Positions 30,844 to 39,408 of a DNA stretch of 64,000 nt are shown here, in pieces. The position numbers and the translations under genes are program-made. Under the pieces are notes generated by a model, which did no database searches, was not told the DNA's origin, and saw only the letters and a list, made by a program, of their open reading frames with translations. Numbering within the stretch: the first letter of the stretch is position 1; each line of letters begins with the position of its first letter. Source of the stretch: JAKOUL01 sp035378845 (GTDB lineage Bacteria; Dictyoglomota; Dictyoglomia; Dictyoglomales; Dictyoglomaceae); the NCBI GenBank assembly GCA_035378845.1, contig DAOSUP010000004.1, positions 62,001 through 126,000 of the forward strand, read 5' to 3'.

Positions 30844-33421
30844 AAATTCTTTCTCCTATAAATTCATATATTGGAATCAAGCTTATAAGTAGGATCAAAA
30901 GAAACTCATTAAAAGATAAAACCTTTAAATTGAAAAAGCTCACTCCAAAAGGAGTAAATAGAACTAAAAGTTGTACAGCGATAGAGAAAATAACTGCAAG
31001 ACTTAAATATTTATTTGAGAATGCTTCTTTCAATATATTTTCCATTCTCATTAATGAAAGCCTCAAAGCTTGGAAAATTTGAGCAAAGACTAAACCAGAA
31101 AAAACCATTGTCCTTCCTAAAGTAAGATCATTTTCTCTCAAACCTATTAGAAACAAGATAAACGATGTCATCCCTATAAGAATTCCATCCCAAACTATTC
31201 TCTTCCAAAGATCCTTGTTTAGGATTCCCCCATTTACTCTTCTTGGTTTTCTATTCATTATATCCTTTTCAGGAGGCTCCGATCCTAAGGCAAGAGCAGG
31301 AAAACTATCAGTAACTAAATTTATCCATAAAAGCTCCAAAGGAGTAAGAGGTAAAGGAAATCCCAAAAAGATACTGATACTTACCACCAAAATCTCGCTA
31401 AAATTACATGAAAGAAGGTAATAAGTGACTTTTCTTATATTATTAAAAATTCTTCTTCCCTCTTCCACCGCTTTAACGATAGTAGCGAAACTATCATCAA
31501 GAAGAACCAGATCCGACGCCTCTCTTGCCACATCAGTACCTCTTTGTCCCATACTTACTCCAATATCTGCCATTTTTAAAGCAGGTGCATCATTCACTCC
31601 ATCTCCTGTCATAGCAACAATCTCTCCGCGTTCTTTTAATTTTCTTACAATCTCCATTTTATGCTCTGGAAGTACACGGGAAAAGACTACCACATTATCC
31701 CATGAAATATTACCAAAACCTATACTCTGTAATTCTTCTCCGCCATATAAATCCCCATTATCCACATCAATACCTAAATCTTTTGCAATCTTCTTTGCGG
31801 TCAAGAGGTAATCTCCTGTAACAATAATGGGACGAATTCCCGCTTTCTTACATTCCTCAATTGCTTCTTTCACTCCCTCTCTAAGAGGATCCAGAAATGC
31901 TATAAATCCCAAAAAGGTGAAATCTACCTCCCATAGATCCTTTGAAGGTAGATTTTCTAAAGTTCTCTGTGCCACTCCTAAAACTCTCAAGCCTTCTTTT
32001 GCAAGATTATTCTGATCTTCAAGAAGCTCCCTCCTCCTTTCTTCAGAAAGCTCATGAATTTCTCCTCCAATTTGATAAAATTTACTTCTTTTTATAATCT
32101 CCTCTCCTGCTCCTTTTGTTGCAAGTATATATCTTCCATCATTTTTGTTTTTATATAACACACTTACTCGTTTCCTTATAGAATCAAAGGGAATTTCATC
32201 AATTCTTTCAAAATAAGAAGGGACAGAGTAAAGATTCTCATAATTTCTACATATAGCAACTTCTAAAGGATCTCCTACAAAAGTTCCGTCCTGTTTCTTT
32301 CTCACATCACTTGCCAAAAAAGAGATTAAAAATATATCTTTTAATTCTTCTCTTAGGTTTTCAAATTCATTTTTTTCATAAACTTTTCCGTTAGGAAGTC
32401 CAATTTTTACAAGATCCATCTTGTTCTCCGTAAGAGTGCCTGTCTTATCAGTACATATCACCGAAGTAGCACCTAAAGCTTCCACTGCAGAAAGCTTTCT
32501 GACCACAGCTTTTCTTCTTGCCATTTCTTGAACGCCTAAGGCAAGAAGAATAGTAATTACCGTAGGAAGTCCTTCAGGAATAGCAGCTACCGCAAGACTT
32601 ACTGATGTGAAAAACATCTCAAAAAAATCTCTTCCTTGTAATATACCTATACCAAGAAGCACAAAAACTAAAATAAGTATAATAATTGAGAGCTGCTTTC
32701 CTAATTTTGCTAATTCTCTCTGAAGTGGAGTAGGCTCTTCCTTAATTTCAGAAAGCATCCTCGCAATATTACCTAAAGCAGTATTTATACCTGTACCTAC
32801 TACAACTCCCTCCCCTCTACCAGAGAGTACTGTGGTACCTTTAAATCCCATATTCAATTGATCACCCAAAGAGATATCTTTTTTTGCAATAAAATCAGCA
32901 TCTTTCCTTACCGCCTCTGATTCTCCTGTCAAAATAGATTCATCTACTTGTAAATTAGTTGTCTTAATCCATCTTACATCAGCCGGGATTTTTTCCCCTT
33001 CTTCAACAAATATTATGTCCCCAGGCACCAAATCTTCCATAGGAATTTCCACTACTTCTTTATCTCTCAAAACTTTAACTGTAGAGGATACGAGAGATTT
33101 AAGAGAGGAAAGAGTTTTTTCAGCCTTATACTCCTGAAAACTCCCTAAAAGAGCATTTATAAGCACAATGATAAGGATAGCAATAGCATCTTTAGTTTCT
33201 CCTAATATAAATGAGATTAAAGTAGCCACAAGAAGAATAATTGTTAGGAATTCTTTAAATTGTCTTATAAAGATTCTTAGAAAGCCCTCAGGAGGTTTTT
33301 CGGGAAGAACATTCTTTCCATATTTTTGTCGCCTTGCTACTACCTCTTCTTGGGTCAGACCTACTTCGGGATCAACTTGTAGCTCTGAGAGTACTTCTTC
33401 CTTTGAAAACTCATGCCACAT
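30809..33421 (-). CDS. Ca2+-type P-type ATPase (P2A)
   Basis: 870 aa, membrane. Cation ATPase N domain (MWHEFSKEEVLSEL), TGES in the actuator domain, TM4 PEGLP (282-286), phosphorylation site DKTGT (Asp325), MTGDGVNDAPALK hinge, TM5 NFSEIL and TM6 NLVTDSFPALALG. The Glu in PEGLP, the Glu in TM5 and Asn/Thr/Asp in TM6 match the calcium-binding residues of SERCA-like pumps, so calcium export is likelier than Na/K or Mg transport. It pairs by position with the MscS channel gene upstream (18 bases), making an ion-handling block. Confidence 0.9.
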   Translation of the reverse strand: MWHEFSKEEVLSELQVDPEVGLTQEEVVARRQKYGKNVLPEKPPEGFLRIFIRQFKEFLTIILLVATLISFILGETKDAIAILIIVLINALLGSFQEYKAEKTLSSLKSLVSSTVKVLRDKEVVEIPMEDLVPGDIIFVEEGEKIPADVRWIKTTNLQVDESILTGESEAVRKDADFIAKKDISLGDQLNMGFKGTTVLSGRGEGVVVGTGINTALGNIARMLSEIKEEPTPLQRELAKLGKQLSIIILILVFVLLGIGILQGRDFFEMFFTSVSLAVAAIPEGLPTVITILLALGVQEMARRKAVVRKLSAVEALGATSVICTDKTGTLTENKMDLVKIGLPNGKVYEKNEFENLREELKDIFLISFLASDVRKKQDGTFVGDPLEVAICRNYENLYSVPSYFERIDEIPFDSIRKRVSVLYKNKNDGRYILATKGAGEEIIKRSKFYQIGGEIHELSEERRRELLEDQNNLAKEGLRVLGVAQRTLENLPSKDLWEVDFTFLGFIAFLDPLREGVKEAIEECKKAGIRPIIVTGDYLLTAKKIAKDLGIDVDNGDLYGGEELQSIGFGNISWDNVVVFSRVLPEHKMEIVRKLKERGEIVAMTGDGVNDAPALKMADIGVSMGQRGTDVAREASDLVLLDDSFATIVKAVEEGRRIFNNIRKVTYYLLSCNFSEILVVSISIFLGFPLPLTPLELLWINLVTDSFPALALGSEPPEKDIMNRKPRRVNGGILNKDLWKRIVWDGILIGMTSFILFLIGLRENDLTLGRTMVFSGLVFAQIFQALRLSLMRMENILKEAFSNKYLSLAVIFSIAVQLLVLFTPFGVSFFNLKVLSFNEFLLILLISLIPIYEFIGERIYEKIFKRTSNL

Positions 33422-33439
33422 TTATGACTCCCCTTTCAT

Positions 33440-34243
33440 TTATAATTTTTGAAGCAATCCTTGTTCTTCTAATTTAATTAAAAAGATACGATTAAACTCT
33501 CTTTCTATCTCCTGACTCTTACCAGGTAGAGTTTTAGCAGTAACTACTATTTTATACTTCCCACCTCCATACTCTGTAATTCCAAGCACTTGAGGATCTT
33601 CTATAATATTTTTATTATTGGTCTTAATTTCATCTGACACACTCTTAGCTAAGGATATTCCGTCATTTGGAGAAATACTCACAGGAAATAAAAGGTTTGC
33701 CACTGCCATATTATAATCTACCCCATAATTTTTTATAGTAATTATCTGCCCATTAGGTATTGTATATAAACCTCCATCAAAAGCTCTTATTTTTACAGTT
33801 CTTATGGAAATATCCTCAACAATTCCACTTATGCTCCCAACTTCAATATAATCTCCCACATTAATAGCTCTATCAAGAAGCAAAAAAAATCCTGAAACTA
33901 AATCCTTAACTAAGTTTTGAACACCAAATGCAAGAGCAAGAGAAAGAATTCCTAAGCTGGCAAGGATATTTTTTGTTTCTATACCAAAAACAGAAAGAAT
34001 AATAAGTGCCGCAATAATAACAAATCCATATTTAATTAGCTTTGCTAACAAAGTCTTTATAGTTAAAAGAGTTTTCTTCCTTGTCTCAATGGACTCCTTT
34101 TCCATTTTATTTTCAATAGCGTCTATTACAAGTTTAAAAATAACCTTGTAAGAAAAATAGACTATAACTAAGGAAAGTATAGAAGAGGGCAAATTTTTTA
34201 AAAGATCAGAAATCCATAAAGAAATACTTTCTCCAACCTTCAT
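33440..34243 (-). CDS. MscS-family mechanosensitive channel
   Basis: 267 aa with three membrane helices (about 14-32, 50-72, 80-100); the last is the pore helix with ILASLGILSLALAFGVQNLVKDLVSGFFLLLD (seen in two halves: LGILSLALAFG and VQNLVKDLVSGFF). The beta domain follows with VGDYIEVGSISGIVEDISIR and TIPNG. It releases solutes on osmotic downshift. Its first 38 bases overlap the end of the HNH gene, so translation is coupled. Confidence 0.9.
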   Translation of the reverse strand: MKVGESISLWISDLLKNLPSSILSLVIVYFSYKVIFKLVIDAIENKMEKESIETRKKTLLTIKTLLAKLIKYGFVIIAALIILSVFGIETKNILASLGILSLALAFGVQNLVKDLVSGFFLLLDRAINVGDYIEVGSISGIVEDISIRTVKIRAFDGGLYTIPNGQIITIKNYGVDYNMAVANLLFPVSISPNDGISLAKSVSDEIKTNNKNIIEDPQVLGITEYGGGKYKIVVTAKTLPGKSQEIEREFNRIFLIKLEEQGLLQKL

Positions 34244-34742
34244 TTTTCTCCTCCTCTAAATATCTTGTCAATCTAAAATAATACACATGCTTAGGAGCCT
34301 TCGGTTCACGAATCAACTTCATATTTGCTTCTTCTAAAGTCTTATCGCCTTTCTTATGATTACATTCTTTACACGCACAAACCAGATTTTCCCATACTGA
34401 CTTCCCGCCAAGACGTTTTGGGACAACATGATCTATAGTCATATCTCCACCCCTTTTTCCACAATACTGACAAGTATAATTGTCTCTTAAAAGTATTCCC
34501 TTCCTTGAAAGTCTTAGCTCCAATTTGGGCTTCTTAACATAATAAAGAAGTCTTATAACTGAAGGTACTTCAAGCTTCAAGGATGCGCTTCTTACAACAC
34601 CAGTATTTGTCTCAACAGTTTCTGCTTTCTTTTGAACAATAAGACTTACTGCCCTCTTTACTTTACAGACATCAAGGGGTTCATAATTACTATTCAAAAC
34701 TAAAACCATTTCTTTAAGAAGATCTTCTTCCATATTTCTCAC
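34206..34742 (-). CDS. HNH endonuclease-type protein
   Basis: 178 aa from a GTG; an ATG three codons later (34733) is an equally good start. VLNSNYEPLDVCKVKRAVSL (quoted to show the YxPL start of the family) leads to the HNH core: CQYCGKRGGDMTIDHVVPKR with KSVWENLVCACKECNHKKGD. Four Cys in two CxxC pairs bind structural zinc and the DHV...N...H residues form the nuclease site. This is the widespread stand-alone bacterial HNH protein, whose biological role is not settled; no restriction partner is nearby. A TATAAT box lies 10 bases before the GTG, so a very short leader is possible. Confidence 0.85.
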   Translation of the reverse strand: MRNMEEDLLKEMVLVLNSNYEPLDVCKVKRAVSLIVQKKAETVETNTGVVRSASLKLEVPSVIRLLYYVKKPKLELRLSRKGILLRDNYTCQYCGKRGGDMTIDHVVPKRLGGKSVWENLVCACKECNHKKGDKTLEEANMKLIREPKAPKHVYYFRLTRYLEEEKNEGWRKYFFMDF

Positions 34743-34765
34743 TATTTAAAAATTATAGCATAAAA

Positions 34766-36145
34766 TTAATAAGCACCTTTACCGAGTAAAACTGATGGTA
34801 TAGTCCTCATTATAATTTTTAAATCTAACAAAATACTCCAGTTCTGAATATAGTAAAGATCAAGCTGAACTCTCCTTGAATAGTCCACATCACTTCTACC
34901 ACTCACTTGCCAGAGTCCTGTAAGTCCAGGTTTTACCCTTAATATCTCTTCTGCAAATTCTCCATACTTCTCTAATTCTTTAAAGGTTACAGGTCTCGGA
35001 CCAACAATACTCATTTCCCCCTTAATAATATTAAAAAGTTGAGGAATCTCATCAAGACTAAACTTTCTTAAGAACTTTCCTACCCTTGTTATTCTTGGAT
35101 CTTTCTTTAGTTTAAAATCTTTATCATAAGCTGTCCTAAGTTCAGGATATTTCTCAAGAATCTTATCAGCATCTTTATACATAGTCCTAAACTTCCAAAG
35201 ATAAAAAGGTTTACCATATCTTCCCACTCTCAAATGCTTATAAAAAACAGGTCCCTCAGAATCAAGCTTTATAAGAAAAGCAATAATGAAGAAGAAAGGA
35301 GAAAAAATTATAAGTCCAAAAGCACCCAAAACAAAATCCATGATCTCCTTGATATATCCTTGAATACCCTCCAAGTTAGAAACTTCTACTTCTACTATAG
35401 GAATACCACTGATTTCATCAAAGATGATCTTTCTTCCAAAGAGAAGGTAGCTTTCCGGAACTATTTTTATGGATATCCCATATTTTCTTTTTAAATCTAA
35501 AAAGTTAATAAGATCTTCATCTTTAATAGGTTTTGTTATTAGGATCTCTTGAATATTTAGATCCTCTATAGTTTCAAAAATATCATCTATATCATCTATA
35601 TCATCTAAAATCTTTACAGCCTTATAATTAAGACGAGGATTCTTCTCCCAGAAATTTTTGATAATATCTGAAGTCTCATTCTCTCCTATAATAAGGACTC
35701 TTGAAGCTTCTCTCTTAGAAACAGATGTCCTTATAAGAGATAAGACTATTCTTGCCAAAAAAGTTAAACCCATAGCTAAAATCCATGTTAAAATAAATAC
35801 AAGCCTTGAGTAAGAAAAATCTCTGTAGAAAAAAGATAGCGAAGAAACAAGGAATAACCCTAATGTTAATGCATTGATTACAGGATAAAAAGAAAAAAGA
35901 TTTTTAATGGAATAAACTCTATAAAGTAAAAATATGAGAAGCCATGTTATAAAAAGAACAATATTTAAAAAAAAATAGTAAGGGAAAAACTGAGGTATCT
36001 CACCTATTGCAACAAAAAAGGCAGGAAATTTAGAAAGGATATTAAAACGGATAAAATATCCTAAAGGGAGAGAGGCAAAAAGGATAATCATATCCAATAT
36101 AAAGAGGATTAATATAAATAAGGCTTCTCTTCTTTGTTTTTCCAT
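34766..36145 (-). CDS. Undecaprenyl-phosphate sugar phosphotransferase (WbaP/WcaJ type)
   Basis: 459 aa. Four or five N-terminal membrane helices (about 10-120), a central nucleotide-binding-like domain (about 140-240), then a re-entrant helix and the bacterial sugar transferase domain (about 268-459: KLDSEGPVFYKHLRVGRYG, WKFRTMYKDAD, RVGKFLRKFSLDEIPQL, GEMSIVGPRP, KPGLTGLWQVSGRSDVDY). It loads the first sugar phosphate onto the lipid carrier for exopolysaccharide or O-antigen synthesis. Residues DDIDDIDDI come from a 9-base tandem repeat. It is first in a run of minus-strand genes and has a perfect consensus promoter. Confidence 0.92.
   Translation of the reverse strand: MEKQRREALFILILFILDMIILFASLPLGYFIRFNILSKFPAFFVAIGEIPQFFPYYFFLNIVLFITWLLIFLLYRVYSIKNLFSFYPVINALTLGLFLVSSLSFFYRDFSYSRLVFILTWILAMGLTFLARIVLSLIRTSVSKREASRVLIIGENETSDIIKNFWEKNPRLNYKAVKILDDIDDIDDIFETIEDLNIQEILITKPIKDEDLINFLDLKRKYGISIKIVPESYLLFGRKIIFDEISGIPIVEVEVSNLEGIQGYIKEIMDFVLGAFGLIIFSPFFFIIAFLIKLDSEGPVFYKHLRVGRYGKPFYLWKFRTMYKDADKILEKYPELRTAYDKDFKLKKDPRITRVGKFLRKFSLDEIPQLFNIIKGEMSIVGPRPVTFKELEKYGEFAEEILRVKPGLTGLWQVSGRSDVDYSRRVQLDLYYIQNWSILLDLKIIMRTIPSVLLGKGAY
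35580..35606 (-). repeat. Three tandem copies of a 9-base unit inside the sugar transferase gene
   Basis: The plus-strand unit ATATCATCT occurs three times in a row and encodes Asp-Asp-Ile repeats (DDIDDIDDI). In-frame gain or loss of a unit would change length without breaking the frame. Confidence 0.85.
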
Positions 36146-36154
36146 TTTGTAGGC

Positions 36155-36183
36155 TTGCTTAAATCCTTTTTTTGGATTATAAA
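36155..36183 (+). promoter_or_regulatory. Promoter of the beta-barrel protein gene
   Basis: TTGCTT (36155-36160), 17 bases, TATAAA (36178-36183), 35 bases before the ATG at 36219. Its -10 box overlaps the -10 box of the opposing sugar transferase promoter. Confidence 0.5.
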
Positions 36184-36204
36184 AAGAAATATGAATATTG
36201 TCAA
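36176..36204 (-). promoter_or_regulatory. Perfect consensus promoter of the sugar transferase operon
   Basis: Minus strand TTGACA (36204-36199), 17 bases, TATAAT (36181-36176): both boxes and the spacer are ideal. It lies 30 bases before the ATG at 36145. Confidence 0.75.
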
Positions 36205-36218
36205 ATTAGGAGGGATTT

Positions 36219-37259
36219 ATGAGAAGGCTTTTATATTTCTTATTAGTTTTTTTATTATTATTTTCCCTTTCTTATGCTCAAGAGATAGGAAAATTAGAGT
36301 TTAATACTGAGGTAAACTCAAACTATGGACAAGATTTTAGCCTTTCTTATGAAAAATGGTGGAGTGATAACCTTGGTATAGGTGCAAACTTGGCTTATAA
36401 TAGTCTAAGCACAGATTTTTCCTACAAGTTTTTACTTCAGACTCCATATATAAAGACTTTATTAGGCACTTTTTATCCTGGACTTAATCTTTTAACAAAT
36501 AGCTTAGCTCTTAAGGGTTATCAGCTTGGAATTTACATAGTAAACGATGAAATCTACTATATATCAGGAAAGGGATCACGTATATTTGATTATAGCTCGT
36601 CCTCAAAGCACTCATCCTTAGATATTCCTATCCAAGCCATGGGATGGTATAGAGCTTTTACAAAAAATATCTTTGCCAATTTTTCTCTCTTATCTTTTCA
36701 GCCTCAGCCTTCTGAAGAATACTACTCCTTAGACATCATGTTGGCAGATAGGACAGCCTTACCATTAGGAAATCTTATCCTTACTCAAGAAGTTAATGTA
36801 CTTTTAAAAAATTCCTACCTCTATCTAAGCACCATAGTAAATGGAGAGCTTTCTATGGGAAGTATGGGAATAAAAGCCTTCTTAGGATATCTCCACCCTG
36901 AGAATTTATCTTTCTGTCCCTTAGAGCCAGGAGATCTTGGAGGAGAAATCTCCTTAAGCATTCCTATAAGTTCTAATATATTCCCTGAATATAGTCTTGG
37001 CTATTTTTACAATTCTTCTGGAAAAAGCAAATTGAATTTGGGACTAAAAATCCAATTTTTGATATCTAATTATATAAATATAGAGAGTATGATAAAATAT
37101 CTCTATTATTTTGCAGGAGACAGTAATTTAAATGCAAAGATTTCTTTTAATTTTCCTGCTCTTGAAGGAGCAATGTGGAATAGTATATACGTAAGTTTTG
37201 AAAAAACAAATACCGTTGAAGATACAAGTTTAGGTTTAAACATTTCTTATCAATTTTGA
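36219..37259 (+). CDS. Secreted, probable outer-membrane beta-barrel protein
   Basis: 346 aa. A classic signal peptide (RRLLYFLLVFLLLFSLSYAQ, cleavage after about residue 20) is followed by alternating polar/hydrophobic strands rich in Tyr, Ser, Asn and Leu. It ends in NISYQF, the C-terminal aromatic signature of outer-membrane barrels. No known family is recognised. It begins with AGGAGGG before the ATG and is followed after 15 bases by a LolA-like gene. Together they suggest an outer-membrane biogenesis role and support a two-membrane envelope. Barrel assignment is by inspection only. Confidence 0.7.
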   Translation: MRRLLYFLLVFLLLFSLSYAQEIGKLEFNTEVNSNYGQDFSLSYEKWWSDNLGIGANLAYNSLSTDFSYKFLLQTPYIKTLLGTFYPGLNLLTNSLALKGYQLGIYIVNDEIYYISGKGSRIFDYSSSSKHSSLDIPIQAMGWYRAFTKNIFANFSLLSFQPQPSEEYYSLDIMLADRTALPLGNLILTQEVNVLLKNSYLYLSTIVNGELSMGSMGIKAFLGYLHPENLSFCPLEPGDLGGEISLSIPISSNIFPEYSLGYFYNSSGKSKLNLGLKIQFLISNYINIESMIKYLYYFAGDSNLNAKISFNFPALEGAMWNSIYVSFEKTNTVEDTSLGLNISYQF

Positions 37260-37274
37260 AAGGAGGTCTTATAG

Positions 37275-37988
37275 ATGAAGAAAACATTAGGAATAATTCT
37301 AATTTTTCTTTCAATTTTGGGATTGGTATATGCTCAGGAAGATGTCTTAAAAAACATAGAGAAAAAATTGTCTACTGCTAAGGATATAAGTATGAAGATG
37401 ACCATTACCACTTATTCATATTCCAGCAAAGGAGAAAGTCTTCCTACAAAAATGTCTATGGAGCTCAAAACCATAAAAGATCCAGAAATTTTAAGAGTTG
37501 ATTTTAAAGAACCTGCTATTCTTGCAGGACAAATCTTCCTTTTAGATGGCGAAAAAAAGATTACCAGAATGTATTCTCCTTCCACAAAAGAAATCATTGA
37601 GTCTCCATATACAATGACTCAAACATCTACCACTGGAGCTACAAGTATTCCTATGGTAGGAGAAAGTGGAAAGGATTTCTCAATAACTATTGAAGAGGTC
37701 TCAGAAAAGAATCAAAAACTTTATAAAATAAAAGGTATACCTCAAAAAGCTGAACTTAAAGCTCAATACTCATCTCTTGAACTATATGTCACAAAGGACT
37801 ATATGCCTGTAAGACTTAAGATGTATGATGTACAGAATAGATTATATATGGAGATCGTATGGGACGAGATTAAGATAAACTCAAATCTATCTCCTAATCA
37901 ATTAAGAACATTGCCACCAGGTAAAATTATAAGACAAAAGACACCTTCAACTACTATTCCTTTACCTTTTGTAGCTCCTACGAAATAA
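37275..37988 (+). CDS. LolA-like outer-membrane lipoprotein-sorting protein
   Basis: 237 aa. A signal peptide (about 1-20, ending VYAQ) precedes a beta-rich domain: VLKNIEKKLSTAKDISMKM, ILRVDFKEPAILAGQIFLLD, KKITRMYSPSTKEI and LELYVTKDYMPVRLKMYD. This is the LolA-like family (outer membrane lipoprotein-sorting protein). It would act in the periplasm, ferrying lipoproteins or lipids. It ends with Pro/Thr-rich sequence. It is in an operon with the beta-barrel gene, and a 28-bp palindrome after its stop serves as a shared terminator with the convergent ROK gene. Confidence 0.82.
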   Translation: MKKTLGIILIFLSILGLVYAQEDVLKNIEKKLSTAKDISMKMTITTYSYSSKGESLPTKMSMELKTIKDPEILRVDFKEPAILAGQIFLLDGEKKITRMYSPSTKEIIESPYTMTQTSTTGATSIPMVGESGKDFSITIEEVSEKNQKLYKIKGIPQKAELKAQYSSLELYVTKDYMPVRLKMYDVQNRLYMEIVWDEIKINSNLSPNQLRTLPPGKIIRQKTPSTTIPLPFVAPTK

Positions 37989-37995
37989 GAAGATT

Positions 37996-38023
37996 AGGAG
38001 GGGAAAATATATTTTCCCCTCCT
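37996..38023. terminator. 28-bp perfect palindrome between convergent genes (bidirectional terminator)
   Basis: AGGAGGGGAAAATA followed by its exact reverse complement. It begins 7 bases after the LolA-like stop and covers part of the ROK kinase stop codon. Flanks are moderately T-rich on both strands. Confidence 0.7.
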
Positions 38024-38963
38024 ATAAATCTCTTTCATATAAAGCCACAGAAAAAGCCCCGTATAGTCCCACTTTATCTCCCAACTTAGCAGGAATAATT
38101 TCTATCATATCTACAGGTACTAAAAAAACTCTTTTAGCTACTACTTCTTTTATCTTTTCTATTACATCTTTCCCAGAAAGTCCTATGCTTCCTCCAATAA
38201 TAACTCTCTCAGGAGAGAGAACGGTTATTATATTCCCTACTCCTATTCCCAAATATTCCATAGCCTCATCCCATATCCTTTTTGCCGATCTATCTCCTTT
38301 TAGCATCGCCTCTCGTACAAGTTTAGCAGATATCTCTTCTTCTTCAGACATATCTCTCAAAATTGTTTCTTCACCGCTGAGAATAACCTCTTTTGCTCTT
38401 TTAGCAAGAGCCGTACCTGAAGAGATAGCTTCTAAACAACCTCTATTTCCACAATTACATAAGGGACCATCGGGTAAAATAGTCTGGTGTCCTACTTCTC
38501 CTGCACTATCTCTTCTACCGTGTAATATCTTTCCGTCTACCATTATTCCCCCACCAATTCCAGTACTTACCGTAATATAGACCATATCCCTACAACCTTT
38601 TCCTGCTCCAAAGTAATACTCTCCTAAACAAGCAGCATTAGCATCATTATCTATAAAGACAGGAATATTTAAATCTTTCTGAAGATCTACTTTAATTGGT
38701 GCTTTATCCCATCCAGGAAGATTTGGAGGAGAAAAAATTACACCTTCTACTCTATCCAAAGGACCTGCACATCCAACCCCTAATGCAATAGTATCATCAG
38801 TTTTTATAGATGCAAGCTTTTCAATAATTTCTTTCATAATCTCCTTATAGCCTCTCTCTGGTATTGTAGGAAAAGATATCTCTTCCTCCAATACCCCATC
38901 TTTTGTAAATCTTCCTACAGCTATTTTAGTGCCACCAATATCTAATGCCAGAAATCTTTCCAT
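38022..38963 (-). CDS. ROK-family sugar kinase (glucokinase-like)
   Basis: 313 aa. ALDIGGTKIAVGRF (6-19) is the phosphate loop, FIDNDANAACLGEYYFGAGKG with the catalytic Asp lies at about 99-119, YITVSTGIGGGIMVDGK follows, and the ROK zinc site CNCGNRGCLEAISSG lies at about 174-188. There is no DNA-binding N-terminus, so it is a kinase and not a repressor. Glucose is the likely substrate. The gene overlaps ogt by 38 bases. Confidence 0.9.
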   Translation of the reverse strand: MERFLALDIGGTKIAVGRFTKDGVLEEEISFPTIPERGYKEIMKEIIEKLASIKTDDTIALGVGCAGPLDRVEGVIFSPPNLPGWDKAPIKVDLQKDLNIPVFIDNDANAACLGEYYFGAGKGCRDMVYITVSTGIGGGIMVDGKILHGRRDSAGEVGHQTILPDGPLCNCGNRGCLEAISSGTALAKRAKEVILSGEETILRDMSEEEEISAKLVREAMLKGDRSAKRIWDEAMEYLGIGVGNIITVLSPERVIIGGSIGLSGKDVIEKIKEVVAKRVFLVPVDMIEIIPAKLGDKVGLYGAFSVALYERDL

Positions 38964-39408
38964 TATTAACCCTCACATCTTCAAGATTTAAAAGCCACTC
39001 TTTAAATTCAACTCCAAGTCCAAAAGATCCTATCCTTCCATCCTTCTTAACAACCCTATGACACGGCACTACAATTAAAAAAGGATTCCTACTCATAGCA
39101 TTCCCTACAGCCCTCTGATAATTCCTATTTCCAAGACTCAAAGCAAGATCTTGATAGCTTACCACCTTACCCCAAGGAACCTCTCTTAAAAGAGAGTAAA
39201 CCCTTTCAAAAAAAGGAGGTATATCTTTAAAATCAAGCTTTAATGTGGAAAAATCTACCTTCTCTCCTGAAAAATACCTCTCAAAAAGTTTTCTTCCTGG
39301 GAAATCACCTTCTTTCTCCCAATCTTTTCTCCAGGTTATTCTTTTTATAACATCATCATTAAACTCTACGATTAAAAATCCATTTCTAACTTTAATAGTC
39401 CCTATCAT
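38926..39408 (-). CDS. ogt: Methylated-DNA-protein-cysteine methyltransferase
   Basis: 160 aa. The acceptor motif VVPCHRVV (Cys116) follows GNAMSRNPF, and VPWGKVVSYQDLALSLGN is the DNA-binding helix region. It repairs O6-alkylguanine by suicidal transfer. The last about 15 residues (VNNGKISGIRYWWH) are encoded in the overlap with the ROK gene and are probably a non-conserved tail. It begins inside the last codons of uvrA (4-base overlap), placing it in the repair block uvrB-uvrA-ogt. Confidence 0.92.
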   Translation of the reverse strand: MIGTIKVRNGFLIVEFNDDVIKRITWRKDWEKEGDFPGRKLFERYFSGEKVDFSTLKLDFKDIPPFFERVYSLLREVPWGKVVSYQDLALSLGNRNYQRAVGNAMSRNPFLIVVPCHRVVKKDGRIGSFGLGVEFKEWLLNLEDVRVNNGKISGIRYWWH

